Below are positions 37,316 through 52,200 of a stretch of DNA of 64,000 nucleotides, in pieces. A program made the translations under genes and the position numbers. The notes beneath the pieces were generated by a model that did not search any database, was not told the origin of the DNA, and saw only the letters and a program-made list of their open reading frames with translations. Source of the DNA: Megachile rotundata (lineage: Eukaryota > Arthropoda > Insecta > Hymenoptera > Megachilidae); assembly GCF_050947335.1 (NCBI RefSeq), contig NW_027473719.1, forward strand, positions 101,861 to 165,860, written 5' to 3'. Within the stretch, counting starts at the first letter, position 1. Each line of letters starts with the position of its first letter.

Positions 37316-40300
37316 TAGTAAAAGTAGTAAGTATAGTACTTGTCGTTCTATCGATCATATAAGCACAATATGGCTAATAACATGAGTTAGATTGATAATA
37401 ATAAGAGTAATGAGTATAGTAATTGTCGTCCTATCGATCATATAAGCATAATATGGCTAATAATATGCGTTAGATTGATAATAATAAGAGTAATAAGTAT
37501 AGTAATTGTCGTTCTATCGGTCATATAACCATAATATGGCTAATAATATGAGTTAGATTGATAACAGTGAGTGTAATAAGTATAGTAATTGTCGTTATAT
37601 CGATCATATAAGCATAATATGGCTAATAATATGAGTTAGATTGATAATAATAAGAGTGATGAGTATAGTAATTGTCATTCTATCGGTCATATAACCATAA
37701 TATGGCTAATAATATGAGTTAGATTGATAATAATAAGAGTAATAAGCATAGTAATTGTCATTCTATCGGTCATATAACCATAATATGGCTAATAATATGA
37801 GTTAGATTGATAATAATGAGAGTAATAAGTATAGTAATTGTCGTTCTATCGGTCACATAACCATAATATGGCTAATAATATGAGTTAGATTGATAACAGT
37901 GATTGTGATAAGTATAGTAATTGTCGTTATATCGATCATATAAGCATAATATGGCTAATAATATGAGTTAGATTGATAATAATAAGAGTAATGAGTATAG
38001 TAATTGTCATCCTATCGATCATATATGCATAATATGGCTAATAATATGAGTTAGATTGATAAGAATAAGAGTGAAAAGTATAGCAATTGTCGTTCTATCT
38101 ATCATATCTGCATAATATGGTTAATAATATGAGTTAGATTGATAATAGTGAGTGTAATAAGCATAGTAATTGTCGTTCTATCGATCATATACGCATAATA
38201 TGGCTAATAATATGAGTTAGATTGATAATAATAAGAGTAATGAGTATAGTAATTGTCGTCCTATCGATCATATAAGCATAATATGGCTAATAATATGAGT
38301 TAGATTGATAATAAAGAGTGTAATAAGTATAGTAATTGTCGTTCTATCGATCATATAAGCATAATATGGCTAATAATATGAGTTAGATTGATAATAATAA
38401 GAGTAATGAGTATTGTAATTGTCGTTCTATCGATCATATAAGCATAATATGGCTAATCATATGAGTTAGATTGATAATAGTAAAAGTAGTAAGTATAGTA
38501 CTTGTCGTTCTATCGATCATATAAGCACAATATGGCTAATAATATGAGTTAGATTGATAATAGTAAGAGTAATGAGTATAGTAATTGTCGTCCTATCGAT
38601 CATATAAGCATAATATGGCTAATAATATGAGTTAGATTGATAACAGTGAGTGTAATAAGTTTAGTAATTGTCGTTATATCGATCATATAAGCATAATATG
38701 GCTAATAATATGAGTTAGATTGATAATAATATGAGTAATGAGTACAGTAATTGTCGTTCTATCGATCATATAAGCATAATATGGCTAATAATATGAGTTA
38801 GATTGATAATAATAAGAGTAATAAGCATAGTAATTGTCATTCTATCGGCCATATAACCATAATATGGCTAATAATATGAGTTAGATTGATAATAATGAGA
38901 GTAATAAGTATAGTAATTGTCGTTCTATCGATCATATAAACATAATATGGCTAATAATATGAGTTAGATTGATAACAATGAGAGTAATAAGTATAGTAAT
39001 TGTCCTTCTATCGGTCATATAACCAAAATATGGCTAATAATATGAGTTAGATTGATAACAGTGAGTGTAATAAGAATAGTAATTGTCGTTCTATCGATCA
39101 TATAAGCATAATATGGCTAATAATATGAGTTAGATTGATAATAGTAAAAGTAGTAAGTATAGTACTTGTCGTTCTATCGATCATATAAGCACAATATGGC
39201 TAATAATATGAGTTAGATTAATAATAGTAAGAGGATTGAGTATAGTAATTGTCGTCCTATCGATCATAAAAGCATAATATGGCTAATAATATGAGTTAGA
39301 TTGATAATAATAAGATTAATAAGTATAGTACTTGCCGTTCTATCGGTCATATAACCATAATATGGCTAATAATATGAGTTAGATTGATAACAGTGAGTGT
39401 AATAAGTATTTAATTGTCGTTATATCGATCATATAAGCATAATATGGCTAATAATATGAGTTAAATTGATAATAATAAGAGTAATAAGTATAGTAATTGT
39501 CGTTCTATCGATCATATGTGCATAATATGGTTAATAATATGAGTTAGATTGATAATAGTGAGTGTAATAAGCATAGTAATTGTCGTTCTATCGATCATAT
39601 AAGCATAATATGGCTCATGATATGAGTTAGATTTATAATAATAAGAGTAATGAGTATAGTAATTGTCGTCCTATCGATCATATAAGCGTAATATGGCTAA
39701 TAATATGAGTTAGATTGATAATAATAAGAGTAATAAGTATAGTAATTGTCGTTCTATCGGTCATATAACCATAATATGGTTAAATAATATGAGTTAGATT
39801 GATAACAGTGAGTGTAATAAGTATAGTAATTGTCGTTCTATCGATCATATAAGCATAATATGGCTAATAATATGAGTTAGATTGATAATAATAAGATTAA
39901 TAAGTATAGTAACTGTCGTTCTACGGATCATATAAGCATAATATGGCTAATAATTTGAGTTAGAATGATAATAATAAGAGTAATGAGTATAGTAATTGTC
40001 GTCCTATCGATCGTATAAGCATAATATGGCTAATAATATGAGTTAGATTGATAATGATAAGAGTAATGAGTATAGTAATTGTCCTTCTATCGGTCATATA
40101 ACCAAAATATGGCTAATAATATGAGTTAGATTGATAACAGTGAGTGTGATAAAAATAGTAATTGTCGTTCTATCGATCATATAAGCATAATATGGCTAAT
40201 AATATGAGTTAGATTGATAATAGTAAAAGTAGTAAGTATAGTACTTGTCGTTCTATCGATCATATAAGCACAATATGGCTAATAATATGAGTTAGATTGA

Positions 40301-40508
40301 TAATAGTAAGAGGATTGAGTATAGTAATTGTCGTCGTATCGATCATAAAAGCATAATATGGCTAATAATATGAGTTAGATTGATAATACTAAGAGTAATG
40401 AGTATAGTAATTGTCGTCCTATCGATCATATAAGCATAATATGGCTAATAAAATGTGTTAGATTGATAATAATAAGTGTAATAAGTATAGTAATTGTCGT
40501 TCTATCGG
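37316..40508 (+). repeat. Cassette family, copy C
   Basis: From 37,565 the order follows copy D (20,218-21,040). It also includes the four monomers that copy D lacks, and from the GAGTACAG marker (38,740) it follows copy E. It shares the one-base deletion (39,408) and TAAAAATAG (about 40,150) with copy E. The AAAGAGTG monomers of copies B and C lie 3,238 bp apart, 39 monomers plus one inserted base. The copy as a whole looks like an intact ancestor-like version of the shortened D and E copies. Confidence 0.83.
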
Positions 40509-41467
40509 TCATATAACCATAATACGGCTAATAATATGAGTTAGATTGATAACAGTGAGTGTAATAAGTTTAGTAATTGTCGTTATATCGATCATATAAG
40601 CATAATATGGCTAATAATATGAGTTAGATTGATAACAATGAGAGTAATAAGTATAGTAATTGTCGTTCTATCGATCATATAAGCATAATATGGCTAATAA
40701 TATGAGTTAGATTTATAATAATAAGAGTAATGAGTATAGTAATTGTCGTCCTATCGATCATATAAGCGTAATATGGCTAATAATATGAGTTAGATTGATA
40801 ATAATAAGAGTAATAAGTATAGTAATTGTCGTTCTATCGGTCATATAACCATAATATGGTTAAATAATATGAGTTAGATTGATAATAATAAGAGTAATGA
40901 GTATAGTAATTGTCATCCTATCGATCATATATGCATAATATGGCTAATAATATGAGTTAGATTGATAACAGTGAGTGTAATAAGTATAGTAATTGTCGTT
41001 ATATCGATCATATAAGCATAATATGGCTAATAATATGAGTTAGATTGATAATAATAAAAGTAATGAGTATAGTAATTGTCGTCCTATCGATCATATAAGC
41101 ATAATATGGCTAATAATATGAGTTAGATTGATAATAATAAGAGTAATAAGTATAGTAATTGTCGTTCTATCGGTCATATAACCATAATATGGCTAATAAT
41201 ATGAGTTAGATTGATAACAGTGAGTGTAATAAGTATAGTAATTGTCGTTATATCGATCATATAAGCATAATATGGCTAATAATATGAGTTAGATTGATAA
41301 TAATAAAAGTAATGAGTATAGTAATTGTCATCCTATCGATCATATATGCATAATATGGCTAATAATATGAGTTAGATTGATAAGAATAAGAGTAAAAAGT
41401 ATAGTAATTGTCGTTCTATCTATCATATCTGCATAATATGGTTATTAATATGAGTTAGATTGATAAT
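40509..41467 (+). repeat. Mixed block leading to the 207-mer unit
   Basis: It contains ATACGGCTAAT, GTTTAG and AACAATGAG monomers, then GATTTATAAT, AAGCGTAAT and an 84-bp GGTTAAAT monomer (40,860). From about 41,080 it follows the 25,120-25,560 series up to GGTTATTAATATG. At 41,467-41,473 the AGTGAGTG monomer switches from the AATAAGCATAG ending to GATAAGTATAG with GTTAT, a hybrid that marks the start of the next block. Confidence 0.78.
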
Positions 41468-42915
41468 AGTGAGTGTGATAAGTATAGTAATTGTCGTTAT
41501 ATCGATCATATAAGCATAATATGGCTAATAATATGAGTTAGATTGATAATAATAAGAGAAATGAGTATAGTAATTGTCGTTATATCGATCATATAAGCAT
41601 AATATGGCTAATAATTTGAGTTAGATTGATAATAATAAGAGTAATAAGTATAGTAATTGTCGTGTTATCGATCATATCTGCATAATATGGTTAATAATAT
41701 GAGTTGGATTGATAACAGTGAGTGTGATAAGTATAGTAATTGTCGTTCTATCGATCATATGAGCATAATATGGCTAATAATATGAGTTAGATTGATAATA
41801 ATAAGAGTAATGAGTATAGTAATTGTCGTCCTATCGATCATATAAGCATAATATGGCTAATAATATGAGTTAGATTGATAATAATGAGAGTAATAAGTAT
41901 AGTAATTGTCGTTCTATCGATCATATAAGCATAATATGGCTAATAATATGAGTTAGATTGATAACAGTGAGTGTAATAAGTATAGTAATTGTCGTTCTAT
42001 CGATCATATGAGCATAATATGGCTAATAATATGAGTTAGATTGATAATAATGAGTGTAATAAGTGTAGTAATTTTCGTTCTATCGATCATATAAGCATAA
42101 TGTGGCTAATAATATGAGTTAGATTGATAATAATAAGAGTAATGAGTATAGTAATTGTCGTTATATCGATCATATAAGCATAATATGGCTAATAATTTGA
42201 GTTAGATTGATAATAATAAGAGTAATAAGTATAGTAATTGTCGTTCTATCGATCATATCTGCATAATATGGTTAATAATATGAGTTGGATTGATAACAGT
42301 GAGTGTAATAAGTATAGTAATTGTCGTTCTATCGATCATATGAGCATAATATGGCTAATAATATGAGTTAGATTGATAATAATAAGAGTAATAAGCATAG
42401 TAATTGTCATTCTATCGGTCATATAACCATAATATGGCTAATAATATGAGTTAGATTGATAATAATGAGAGTAATAAGTATAGTAATTGTCGTTCTATCG
42501 ATCATATAAGCATAATATGGCTAATAATATGAGTTAGATTGATAATAATGAGAATAATAAGAATAGTAATTGTCGTTCTATCGATCATATAAGCATAATA
42601 TGGCTAATAATATGAGTTAGATTGATAATAATAAGAGTAATGAGTATAGTAATTGTCATCCTATCGATCATATATGCATAATATGGCTAATAATATGAGT
42701 TAGATTGATAAGAATAAGAGTGAAAAGTATAGTAATTGTCGTGTTATCGATCATATCTGCATAATATGGTTAATAATATGAGTTGGATTGATAACAGTGA
42801 GTGTGATAAGTATAGTAATTGTCGTTCTATCGATCATATGAGCATAATATGGCTAATAATATGAGTTAGATTGATAATAATAAGAGTAATGAGTATAGTA
42901 ATTGTCGTCCTATCG

Positions 42916-43247
42916 ATCATATAAGCATAATATGGCTAATAATATGAGTTAGATTGATAATAATGAGAGTAATAAGTATAGTAATTGTCGTTCTATCGAT
43001 CATATAAGCATAATATGGCTAATAATATGAGTTAGATTGATAATAATGAGAATAATAAGAATAGTAATTGTCGTTCTATCGATCATATAAGCATAATATG
43101 GCTAATAATATGAGTTAGATTGATAATAATGAGAGTAATAAGTATAGTAATTGTCGTTCTATCGATCATATAAGCATAATATGGCTAATAATATGAGTTA
43201 GATTGATAATAATGAGAATAATAAGAATAGTAATTGTCGTTCTATCG
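42916..43247 (+). repeat. Alternating 166-bp dimer, two units
   Basis: Monomers alternate AATGAGAGTAATAAG with TATAG (42,916 and 43,082) and AATGAGAATAATAAG with AATAG (42,999 and 43,165). The same two-unit dimer occurs at 50,721-51,052 and 60,101-60,432. A single, unduplicated pair lies at about 42,418-42,583 and again near 47,500-47,660. Confidence 0.87.
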
Positions 43248-44575
43248 ATCATATAAGCATAATATGGCTAATAATATGAGTTAGATTGATAATAATAAGA
43301 GTAATGAGTATAGTAATTGTCATCCTATCGATCATATATGCATAATATGGCTAATAATATGAGTTAGATTGATAAGAATAAGAGTGAAAAGTATAGTAAT
43401 TGTCGTTCTATCTATCATATCTGCATAATATGGTTAATAATATGAGTTAGATTGATAATAGTGAGTGTAATAAGCATAGTAATTGTCGTTCTATCGATCA
43501 TATACGCATAATATGGCTAATAATATGAGTTAGATTGATAATAATAAGAGTAATGAGTATAGTAATTGTCGTCCTATCGGTCACATAACCATAATATGGC
43601 TAATAATATGAGTTAGATTGATAACAGTGAGTGTGATAAGTATAGTAATTGTCGTTATATCGATCATATAAGCATAATATGGCTAATAATATGAGTTAGA
43701 TTGATAATAATAAGTGAAATGAGTATAGTAATTGTCGTTATATCGATCATATAAGCATAATATGGCTATTAATTTGAGTTAGATTGATAATAATAAGAGT
43801 AATAAGTATAGTAATTGTCGTGTTATCGATCATATCTGCATAATATGGTTAATAATATGAGTTGGATTGATAACAGTGAGTGTGATAAGTATAGTAATTG
43901 TCGTTCTATCGATCATATGAGCATAATATGGCTAATAATATGAGTTAGATTGATAATAATAAGAGTAATGAGTATAGTAATTGTCGTCCTATCGATCATA
44001 TAAGCATAATATGGCTAATAATATGAGTTAGATTGATAATAATGAGTGTAATAAGTGTAGTAATTTTCGTTCTATCGATCATATAAGCATAATGTGGCTA
44101 ATAATATGAGTTAGATTGATAATAATAAGAGTAATGAGTATAGTAATTGTCGTTATATCGATCATATAAGCATAATATGGCTAATAATATGAGTTAGATT
44201 GATAATAATGAGTGTAATAAGTGTAGTAATTTTCGTTCTATCGATCATATAAGCATAATGTGGCTAATAATATGAGTAAGATTGATAATAATAAGAGTAA
44301 TGAGTATAGTAATTGTCGTCCTATCGATCATATAAGCATTATATGGCTAATAATATGAGTTAGATTGATGAGAATAAGAGTAATAAGTATAGTAATTGTC
44401 GTTCTATCGATCATATGTGCATAATATGGTTAATAATATGAGTTAGATTGATAATAGTGAGTGTAATAAGCATAGTAATTGTCGTTCTATCGATCATATA
44501 AGCATAATATGGCTCATGATATGAGTTAGATTTATAATAATAAGAGTAATGAGTATAGTAATTGTCGTCCTATCG

Positions 44576-45157
44576 ATCATATAAGCGTAATATGGCTAAT
44601 AATATGAGTTAGATTGATAATAATAAGAGTAATAAGTATAGTAATTGTCGTTCTATCGGTCATATAACCATAATATGGTTAAATAATATGAGTTAGATTG
44701 ATAACAGTGAGTGTAATAAGTATAGTAACTGTCGTTCTACGGATCATATAAGCATAATATGGCTTATAATTTGAGTTAGAATGATAATAATAAGAGTAAT
44801 GAGTATAGTAATTGTCGTCCTATCGATCGTATAAGCATAATATGGCTAATAATATGAGTTAGATTGATAATAATAAGAGTAATGAGTATAGTAATTGTCG
44901 ACCTATCGATCATATATGCATAATATGGCTAACAATATGAGTTAGATTGATAATAATAAGAGTAATGAGTATAGTAATTGTCGTCCGATCGATCGTATAA
45001 GCATAATATGGTTAATAATATGAGTTAGATTGATAATAATAAGAGTAATGAGTATAGTAATTGTCGTACTATCGATCATATAAGCATAATATGGCTAATA
45101 ATATGAGTTAAATTGATAATAATAAGAGCAATGAGTATAGTAATTGTCGTCCTATCG
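44576..45157 (+). repeat. Seven-monomer cassette with GACC and CCGATCGATCG
   Basis: Order: AAGCGTAAT; 84-bp GGTTAAAT; ATATGG with GGCTTATAATTTG after the CTACGG junction; GATCGTATAAG with GTCGACC; ATATATGC with AACAATATG and CCGATCGATCG; GGTTAAT with GTCGTAC; then GAGTTAAATTG with GAGCAATGAG. It recurs from 47,981, 57,942 and 61,761, with the first three monomers alone also at about 46,072 and 63,257. The copies at 47,981 and 57,942 differ in the last monomer. Confidence 0.85.
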
Positions 45158-46815
45158 CTCATATATGCATAATATGGCTAATAATATGAGTTAGATTGAT
45201 AATAATAAGAGTAATGAGTATAGTAATTGTCGTCCTATCGATCATATAAGCATAATATGGCTAATAATATGAGTTAGATTGATAATAATGAGAGTAATAA
45301 GTATAGTAATTGTCGTTCTATCGATCGTATAAGCATAATATGGCTAATAATATGAGTTAGATTCATAACAGTGAGTGTAATAAGTATACTAATTGTCGTT
45401 CTATCGATCATATGAGCATAATATGGCTAATAATATGAGTTAGATTGATAATAATAAGAGTAATGAGTATAGTAATTGACGTCCTATCGATCATATAAGC
45501 ATAATATGGCTAATAATATGAGTTAGATTGATAATAATGAGAGTAATAAGTATAGTAATTGTCGTTCTATCGATCATATAAGCATAATATGGCTAATAAT
45601 ATGAGTTAGATTCATAACAGTGAGTGTAATAAGTATAGTAATTGTCGTTCTATCGATCATATGAGCATAATATGGCTAATAATATGAGTTAGATTGATAA
45701 TAATGAGTGTAATAAGTGTAGTAATTTTCGTTCTATCGATCATATAAGCATAATATGGCTAATAATATGAGTTGGATTGATAATAATAAGAGTAATGATT
45801 ATAGTAATTGTCGTTATATCGATCATATAAGCATAATATGGCTAATAATTTGAGTTAGATTGATAATAATAAGAGTAATAAGTATAGTAATTGTCGTTCT
45901 ATCGATCATATCTGCATAATATGGTTAATAATATGAGTTGGATTGATAACAGTGAGTGTAATAAGTATACTAATTGTCGTTCTATCGATCATATAAGCAT
46001 AATATGGCTCATGATATGAGTTAGATTTATAATAATAAGAGTAATGAGTATAGTAATTGTCGTCCTATCGATCATATAAGCGTAATATGGCTAATAATAT
46101 GAGTTAGATTGATAATAATAAGAGTAATAAGTATAGTAATTGTCGTTCTATCGGTCATATAACCATAATATGGTTAAATAATATGAGTTAGATTGATAAC
46201 AGTGAGTGTAATAAGTATAGTAACTGTCGTTCTACGGATCATATAAGCATAATATGGCTTATAATTTGAGTTAGAATGATAATAATAAGAGTAATGAGTA
46301 TAGTAATTGTCGTCCTATCGATCGTATAAGCATAATATGGCTAATAATATGAGTTAGATTGATAATAATAAGAGTAATGAGTATAGTAATTGTCGTTATA
46401 TCGATCATATAAGCATAATATGGCTAATAATATGAGTTAGATTGATAATAATAAGAGAAATGAGTATAGTAATTGTCGTTATATCGATCATATAAGCATA
46501 ATATGGCTAATAATTTGAGTTAGATTGATAATAATAAGAGTAATAAGTATAGTAATTGTCGTGTTATCGATCATATCTGCATAATATGGTTAATAATATG
46601 AGTTGGATTGATAACAGTGAGTGTGATAAGTATAGTAATTGTCGTTCTATCGATCATATGAGCATAATATGGCTAATAATATGAGTTAGATTGATAATAA
46701 TAAGAGTAATGAGTATAGTAATTGTCGTCCTATCGATCATATAAGCATAATATGGCTAATAATATGAGTTAGATTGATAATAATGAGAGTAATAAGTATA
46801 GTAATTGTCGTTCTA

Positions 46816-49226
46816 TCGATCATATAAGCATAATATGGCTAATAATATGAGTTAGATTGATAACAGTGAGTGTAATAAGTATAGTAATTGTCGTTCTATC
46901 GATCATATGAGCATAATATGGCTAATAATATGAGTTAGATTGATAATAATGAGTGTAATAAGTGTAGTAATTTTCGTTCTATCGATCATATAAGCATAAT
47001 GTGGCTAATAATATGAGTTAGATTGATAATAATATGAGTAATGAGTACAGTAATTGTCGTCCTATCGATCATATAAGCATAATATGGCTAATAATATGAG
47101 TTAGATTGATAATAATAAGAGTAATGAGTATAGTAATTGTAGTTCTATCGATCATATCTGCATAATATGGTTAATAATATGAGTTGGATTGATAACAGTG
47201 AGTGTAATGAGTATAGTAATTGTCGTTATATCGATCATATAAGCATAATATGGCTAATAATTTGAGTTAGATTGATAATAATAAGAGTAATAAGTATAGT
47301 AATTGTCGTTCTATCGATCATATCTGCATAATATGGTTAATAATATGAGTTGGATTGATAACAGTGAGTGTAATAAGTATAGTAATTGTCGTTCTATCGA
47401 TCATATGAGCATAATATGGCTAATAATATGAGTTAGATTGATAATAATAAGAGTAATAAGCATAGTAATTGTCATTCTATCGGTCATATAACCATAATAT
47501 GGCTAATAATATGAGTTAGATTGATAATAATGAGAGTAATAAGTATAGTAATTGTCGTTCTATCGATCATATAAGCATAATATGGCTAATAATATGAGTT
47601 AGATTGATAATAATGAGAATAATAAGAATAGTAATTGTCGTTCTATCGATCATATAAGCATAATATGGCTAATAATATGAGTTAGATTGATAATAATAAG
47701 AGTAATGAGTATAGTAATTGTCATCCTATCGATCATATATGCATAATATGGCTAATAATATGAGTTAGATTGATAAGAATAAGAGTGAAAAGTATAGTAA
47801 TTGTCGTTCTATCTATCATATCTGCATAATATGGTTAATAATATGAGTTAGATTGATAATAGTGAGTGTAATAAGCATAGTAATTGTCGTTCTATCGATC
47901 ATATACGCATAATATGGCTAATAATATGAGTTAGATTGATAATAATAAGAGTAATGCGTATAGTAATTGTCGTCCTATCGATCATATAAGCGTAATATGG
48001 CTAATAATATGAGTTAGATTGATAATAATAAGAGTAATAAGTATAGTAATTGTCGTTCTATCGGTCATATAACCATAATATGGTTAAATAATATGAGTTA
48101 GATTGATAACAGTGAGTGTAATAAGTATAGTAACTGTCGTTCTACGGATCATATAAGCATAATATGGCTTATAATTTGAGTTAGAATGATAATAATAAGA
48201 GTAATGAGTATAGTAATTGTCGTCCTATCGATCGTATAAGCATAATATGGCTAATAATATGAGTTAGATTGATAATAATAAGAGTAATGAGTATAGTAAT
48301 TGTCGACCTATCGATCATATATGCATAATATGGCTAACAATATGAGTTAGATTGATAATAATAAGAGTAATGAGTATAGTAATTGTCGTCCGATCGATCG
48401 TATAAGCATAATATGGTTAATAATATGAGTTAGATTGATAATAATAAGAGTAATGAGTATAGTAATTGTCGTACTATCGATCATATAAGCATAATATGGC
48501 TAATAATTTGAGTTAGATTGATAATAATAAGAGTAATAAGTATAGTAATTGTCGTCCTATCGCTCATATATGCATAATATGGCTAATAATATGAGTTAGA
48601 TTGATAATAATAAGAGTAATGAGTATAGTAATTGTCGTCCTATCGATCATATAAGCATAATATGGCTAATAAAATGAGTTAGATTGATAATAATAAGTGA
48701 AATGAGTATAGTAATTGTCGTTATATCGATCATATAAGCATAATATGGCTAATAATTTGAGTTAGATTGATAATAATGAGTGTAATAAGTGTAGTAATTT
48801 TCGTTCTATCGATCATATAAGCATAATGTGGCTAATAATATGAGTAAGATTGATAATAATAAGAGTAATGAGTATAGTAATTGTCGTCCTATCGATCATA
48901 TAAGCATTATATGGCTAATAATATGAGTTAGATTGATGAGAATAAGAGTAATAAGTATAGTAATTGTCGTTCTATCGATCATATGTGCATAATATGGTTA
49001 ATAATATGAGTTAGATTGATAATAGTGAGTGTAATAAGCATAGTAATTGTCGTTCTATCGATCATATAAGCATAATATGGCTAATAATGTGAGTTAGAAT
49101 GATAATAATAACAGTAATAAGTATAGTAATTGTCGTTCTATCGATCATATAAGCATAATATGGCTAATAATATGAGTTAGATTGATAATAATGAGAGTAA
49201 TAAGTATAGTAATAGTCGTTCTATCG
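46816..49226 (+). repeat. Interior of the 207-mer unit, mixed cassettes
   Basis: Beyond 46,815 no second copy is visible in this window. The stretch continues the CGTGTTATCG-type block to about 47,030, passes through an AATAATATGAG monomer with GTACAG, then a TTGTAGTTC monomer (47,140), and repeats the AATTTGAG, GAGTTGGATTG, AGCATAG, AATGAGAATAATAAG and ATATACGC series before the seven-monomer cassette at 47,981. A private ATGCGTATAG lies at 47,955. Confidence 0.75.
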
Positions 49227-52200
49227 GTCACATAACCATAATATGGCTAATAATATGAGTTAGATTGATAACAGTGAGTGTGATAAGTATAGTAATTGTC
49301 GTTATATCGATCATATAAGCATAATATGGCTAATAATATGAGTTAGATTGATAATAATAAGAGAAATGAGTATAGTAATTGTCGTTATATCGATCATATA
49401 AGCATAATATGGCTAATAATTTGAGTTAGATTGATAATAATAAGAGTAATAAGTATAGTAATTGTCGTGTTATCGATCATATCTGCATAATATGGTTAAT
49501 AATATGAGTTGGATTGATAACAGTGAGTGTGATAAGTATAGTAATTGTCGTTCTATCGATCATATGAGCATAATATGGCTAATAATATGAGTTAGATTGA
49601 TAATAATAAGAGTAATGAGTATAGTAATTGTCGTCCTATCGATCATATAAGCATAATATGGCTAATAATATGAGTTAGATTGATAATAATGAGAGTAATA
49701 AGTATAGTAATTGTCGTTCTATCGATCATATAAGCATAATATGGCTAATAATATGAGTTAGATTGATAACAGTGAGTGTAATAAGTATAGTAATTGTCGT
49801 TCTATCGATCATATGAGCATAATATGGCTAATAATATGAGTTAGATTGATAATAATGAGTGTAATAAGTGTAGTAATTTTCGTTCTATCGATCATATAAG
49901 CATAATGTGGCTAATAATATGAGTTAGATTGATAATAATAAGAGTAATGAGTATAGTAATTGTCGTTATATCGATCATATAAGCATAATATGGCTAATAA
50001 TTTGAGTTAGATTGATAATAATAAGAGTAATAAGTATAGTAATTGTCGTTCTATCGATCATATCTGCATAATATGGTTAATAATATGAGTTGGATTGATA
50101 ACAGTGAGTGTAATAAGTATAGTAATTGTCGTTCTATCGATCATATGAGCATAATATGGCTAATAATATGAGTTAGATTGATAATAATAAGAGTAATAAG
50201 CATAGTAATTGTCATTCTATCGGTCATATAACCATAATATGGCTAATAATATGAGTTAGATTGATAATAATGAGAGTAATAAGTATAGTAATTGTCGTTC
50301 TATCGGTCACATAACCATAATATGGCTAATAATATGAGTTAGATTGATAACAGTGAGTGTGATAAGTATAGTAATTGTCGTTATATCGATCATATAAGCA
50401 TAATATGGCTAATAATATGAGTTAGATTGATAATAATAAGAGAAATGAGTATAGTAATTGTCGTTATATCGATCATATAAGCATAATATGGCTAATAATT
50501 TGAGTTAGATTGATAATAATAAGAGTAATAAGTATAGTAATTGTCGTGTTATCGATCATATCTGCATAATATGGTTAATAATATGAGTTGGATTGATAAC
50601 AGTGAGTGTGATAAGTATAGTAATTGTCGTTCTATCGATCATATGAGCATAATATGGCTAATAATATGAGTTAGATTGATAATAATAAGAGTAATGAGTA
50701 TAGTAATTGTCGTCCTATCGATCATATAAGCATAATATGGCTAATAATATGAGTTAGATTGATAATAATGAGAGTAATAAGTATAGTAATTGTCGTTCTA
50801 TCGATCATATAAGCATAATATGGCTAATAATATGAGTTAGATTGATAATAATGAGAATAATAAGAATAGTAATTGTCGTTCTATCGATCATATAAGCATA
50901 ATATGGCTAATAATATGAGTTAGATTGATAATAATGAGAGTAATAAGTATAGTAATTGTCGTTCTATCGATCATATAAGCATAATATGGCTAATAATATG
51001 AGTTAGATTGATAATAATGAGAATAATAAGAATAGTAATTGTCGTTCTATCGATCATATAAGCATAATATGGCTAATAATATGAGTTAGATTGATAATAA
51101 TAAGAGTAATGAGTATAGTAATTGTCATCCTATCGATCATATATGCATAATATGGCTAATAATATGAGTTAGATTGATAAGAATAAGAGTGAAAAGTATA
51201 GTAATTGTCGTTCTATCTATCATATCTGCATAATATGGTTAATAATATGAGTTAGATTGATAATAGTGAGTGTAATAAGCATAGTAATTGTCGTTCTATC
51301 GATCATATACGCATAATATGGCTAATAATATGAGTTAGATTGATAATAATAAGAGTAATGAGTATAGTAATTGTCGTCCTATCGGTCACATAACCATAAT
51401 ATGGCTAATAATATGAGTTAGATTGATAAAAGTGAGTGTGATAAGTATAGTAATTGTCGTTATATCGATCATATAAGCATAATATGGCTAATAATATGAG
51501 TTAGATTGATAATAATAAGTGAAATGAGTATAGTAATTGTCGTTATATCGATCATATAAGCATAATATGGCTAATAATTTGAGTTAGATTGATAATAATA
51601 AGAGTAATAAGTATAGTAATTGTCGTGTTATCGATCATATCTGCATAATATGGTTAATAATATGAGTTGGATTGATAACAGTGAGTGTGATAAGTATAGT
51701 AATTGTCGTTCTATCGATCATATGAGCATAATATGGCTAATAATATGAGTTAGATTGATAATAATAAGAGTAATGAGTATAGTAATTGTCGTCCTATCGA
51801 TCATATAAGCATAATATGGCTAATAATATGAGTTAGATTGATAATAATGAGAGTAATAAGTATAGTAATTGTCGTTCTATCGATCATATAAGCATAATAT
51901 GGCTAATAATATGAGTTAGATTGATAACAGTGAGTGTAATAAGTATAGTAATTGTCGTTCTATCGATCATATGAGCATAATATGGCTAATAATATGAGTT
52001 AGATTGATAACAATGAGTGTAATAAGTGTAGTAATTTTCGTTCTATCGATCATATAAGCATAATGTGGCTAATAATATGAGTTAGATTGATAATAATAAG
52101 AGTAATGAGTATAGTAATTGTCGTTATATCGATCATATAAGCATAATATGGCTAATAATATGAGTTAGATTGATAATAATGAGTGTAATAAGTGTAGTAA

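Larger units (their letters stand above)
41468..46815 (+). repeat. Start of a 17,185-bp (207-monomer) repeat, copy 1
   Basis: This 5,348-bp stretch recurs at 58,653-64,000 at a constant offset of 17,185 bp (207 x 83 plus four inserted bases). I followed the two side by side and found no mismatch from 41,468 on; the base before, T at 41,467, differs from C at 58,652. Shared private variants include the hybrid GAAAAG/CGTGTTATCG monomer, AAGTGAAATGAG, GGCTATTAATTTG, GAGCAATGAG, TATACTAATTG, GATTCATAAC, TTGACGTCC and ATGATTATAG. It contains 13-monomer units starting at 41,422, 42,501 and 43,580. Confidence 0.93.
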
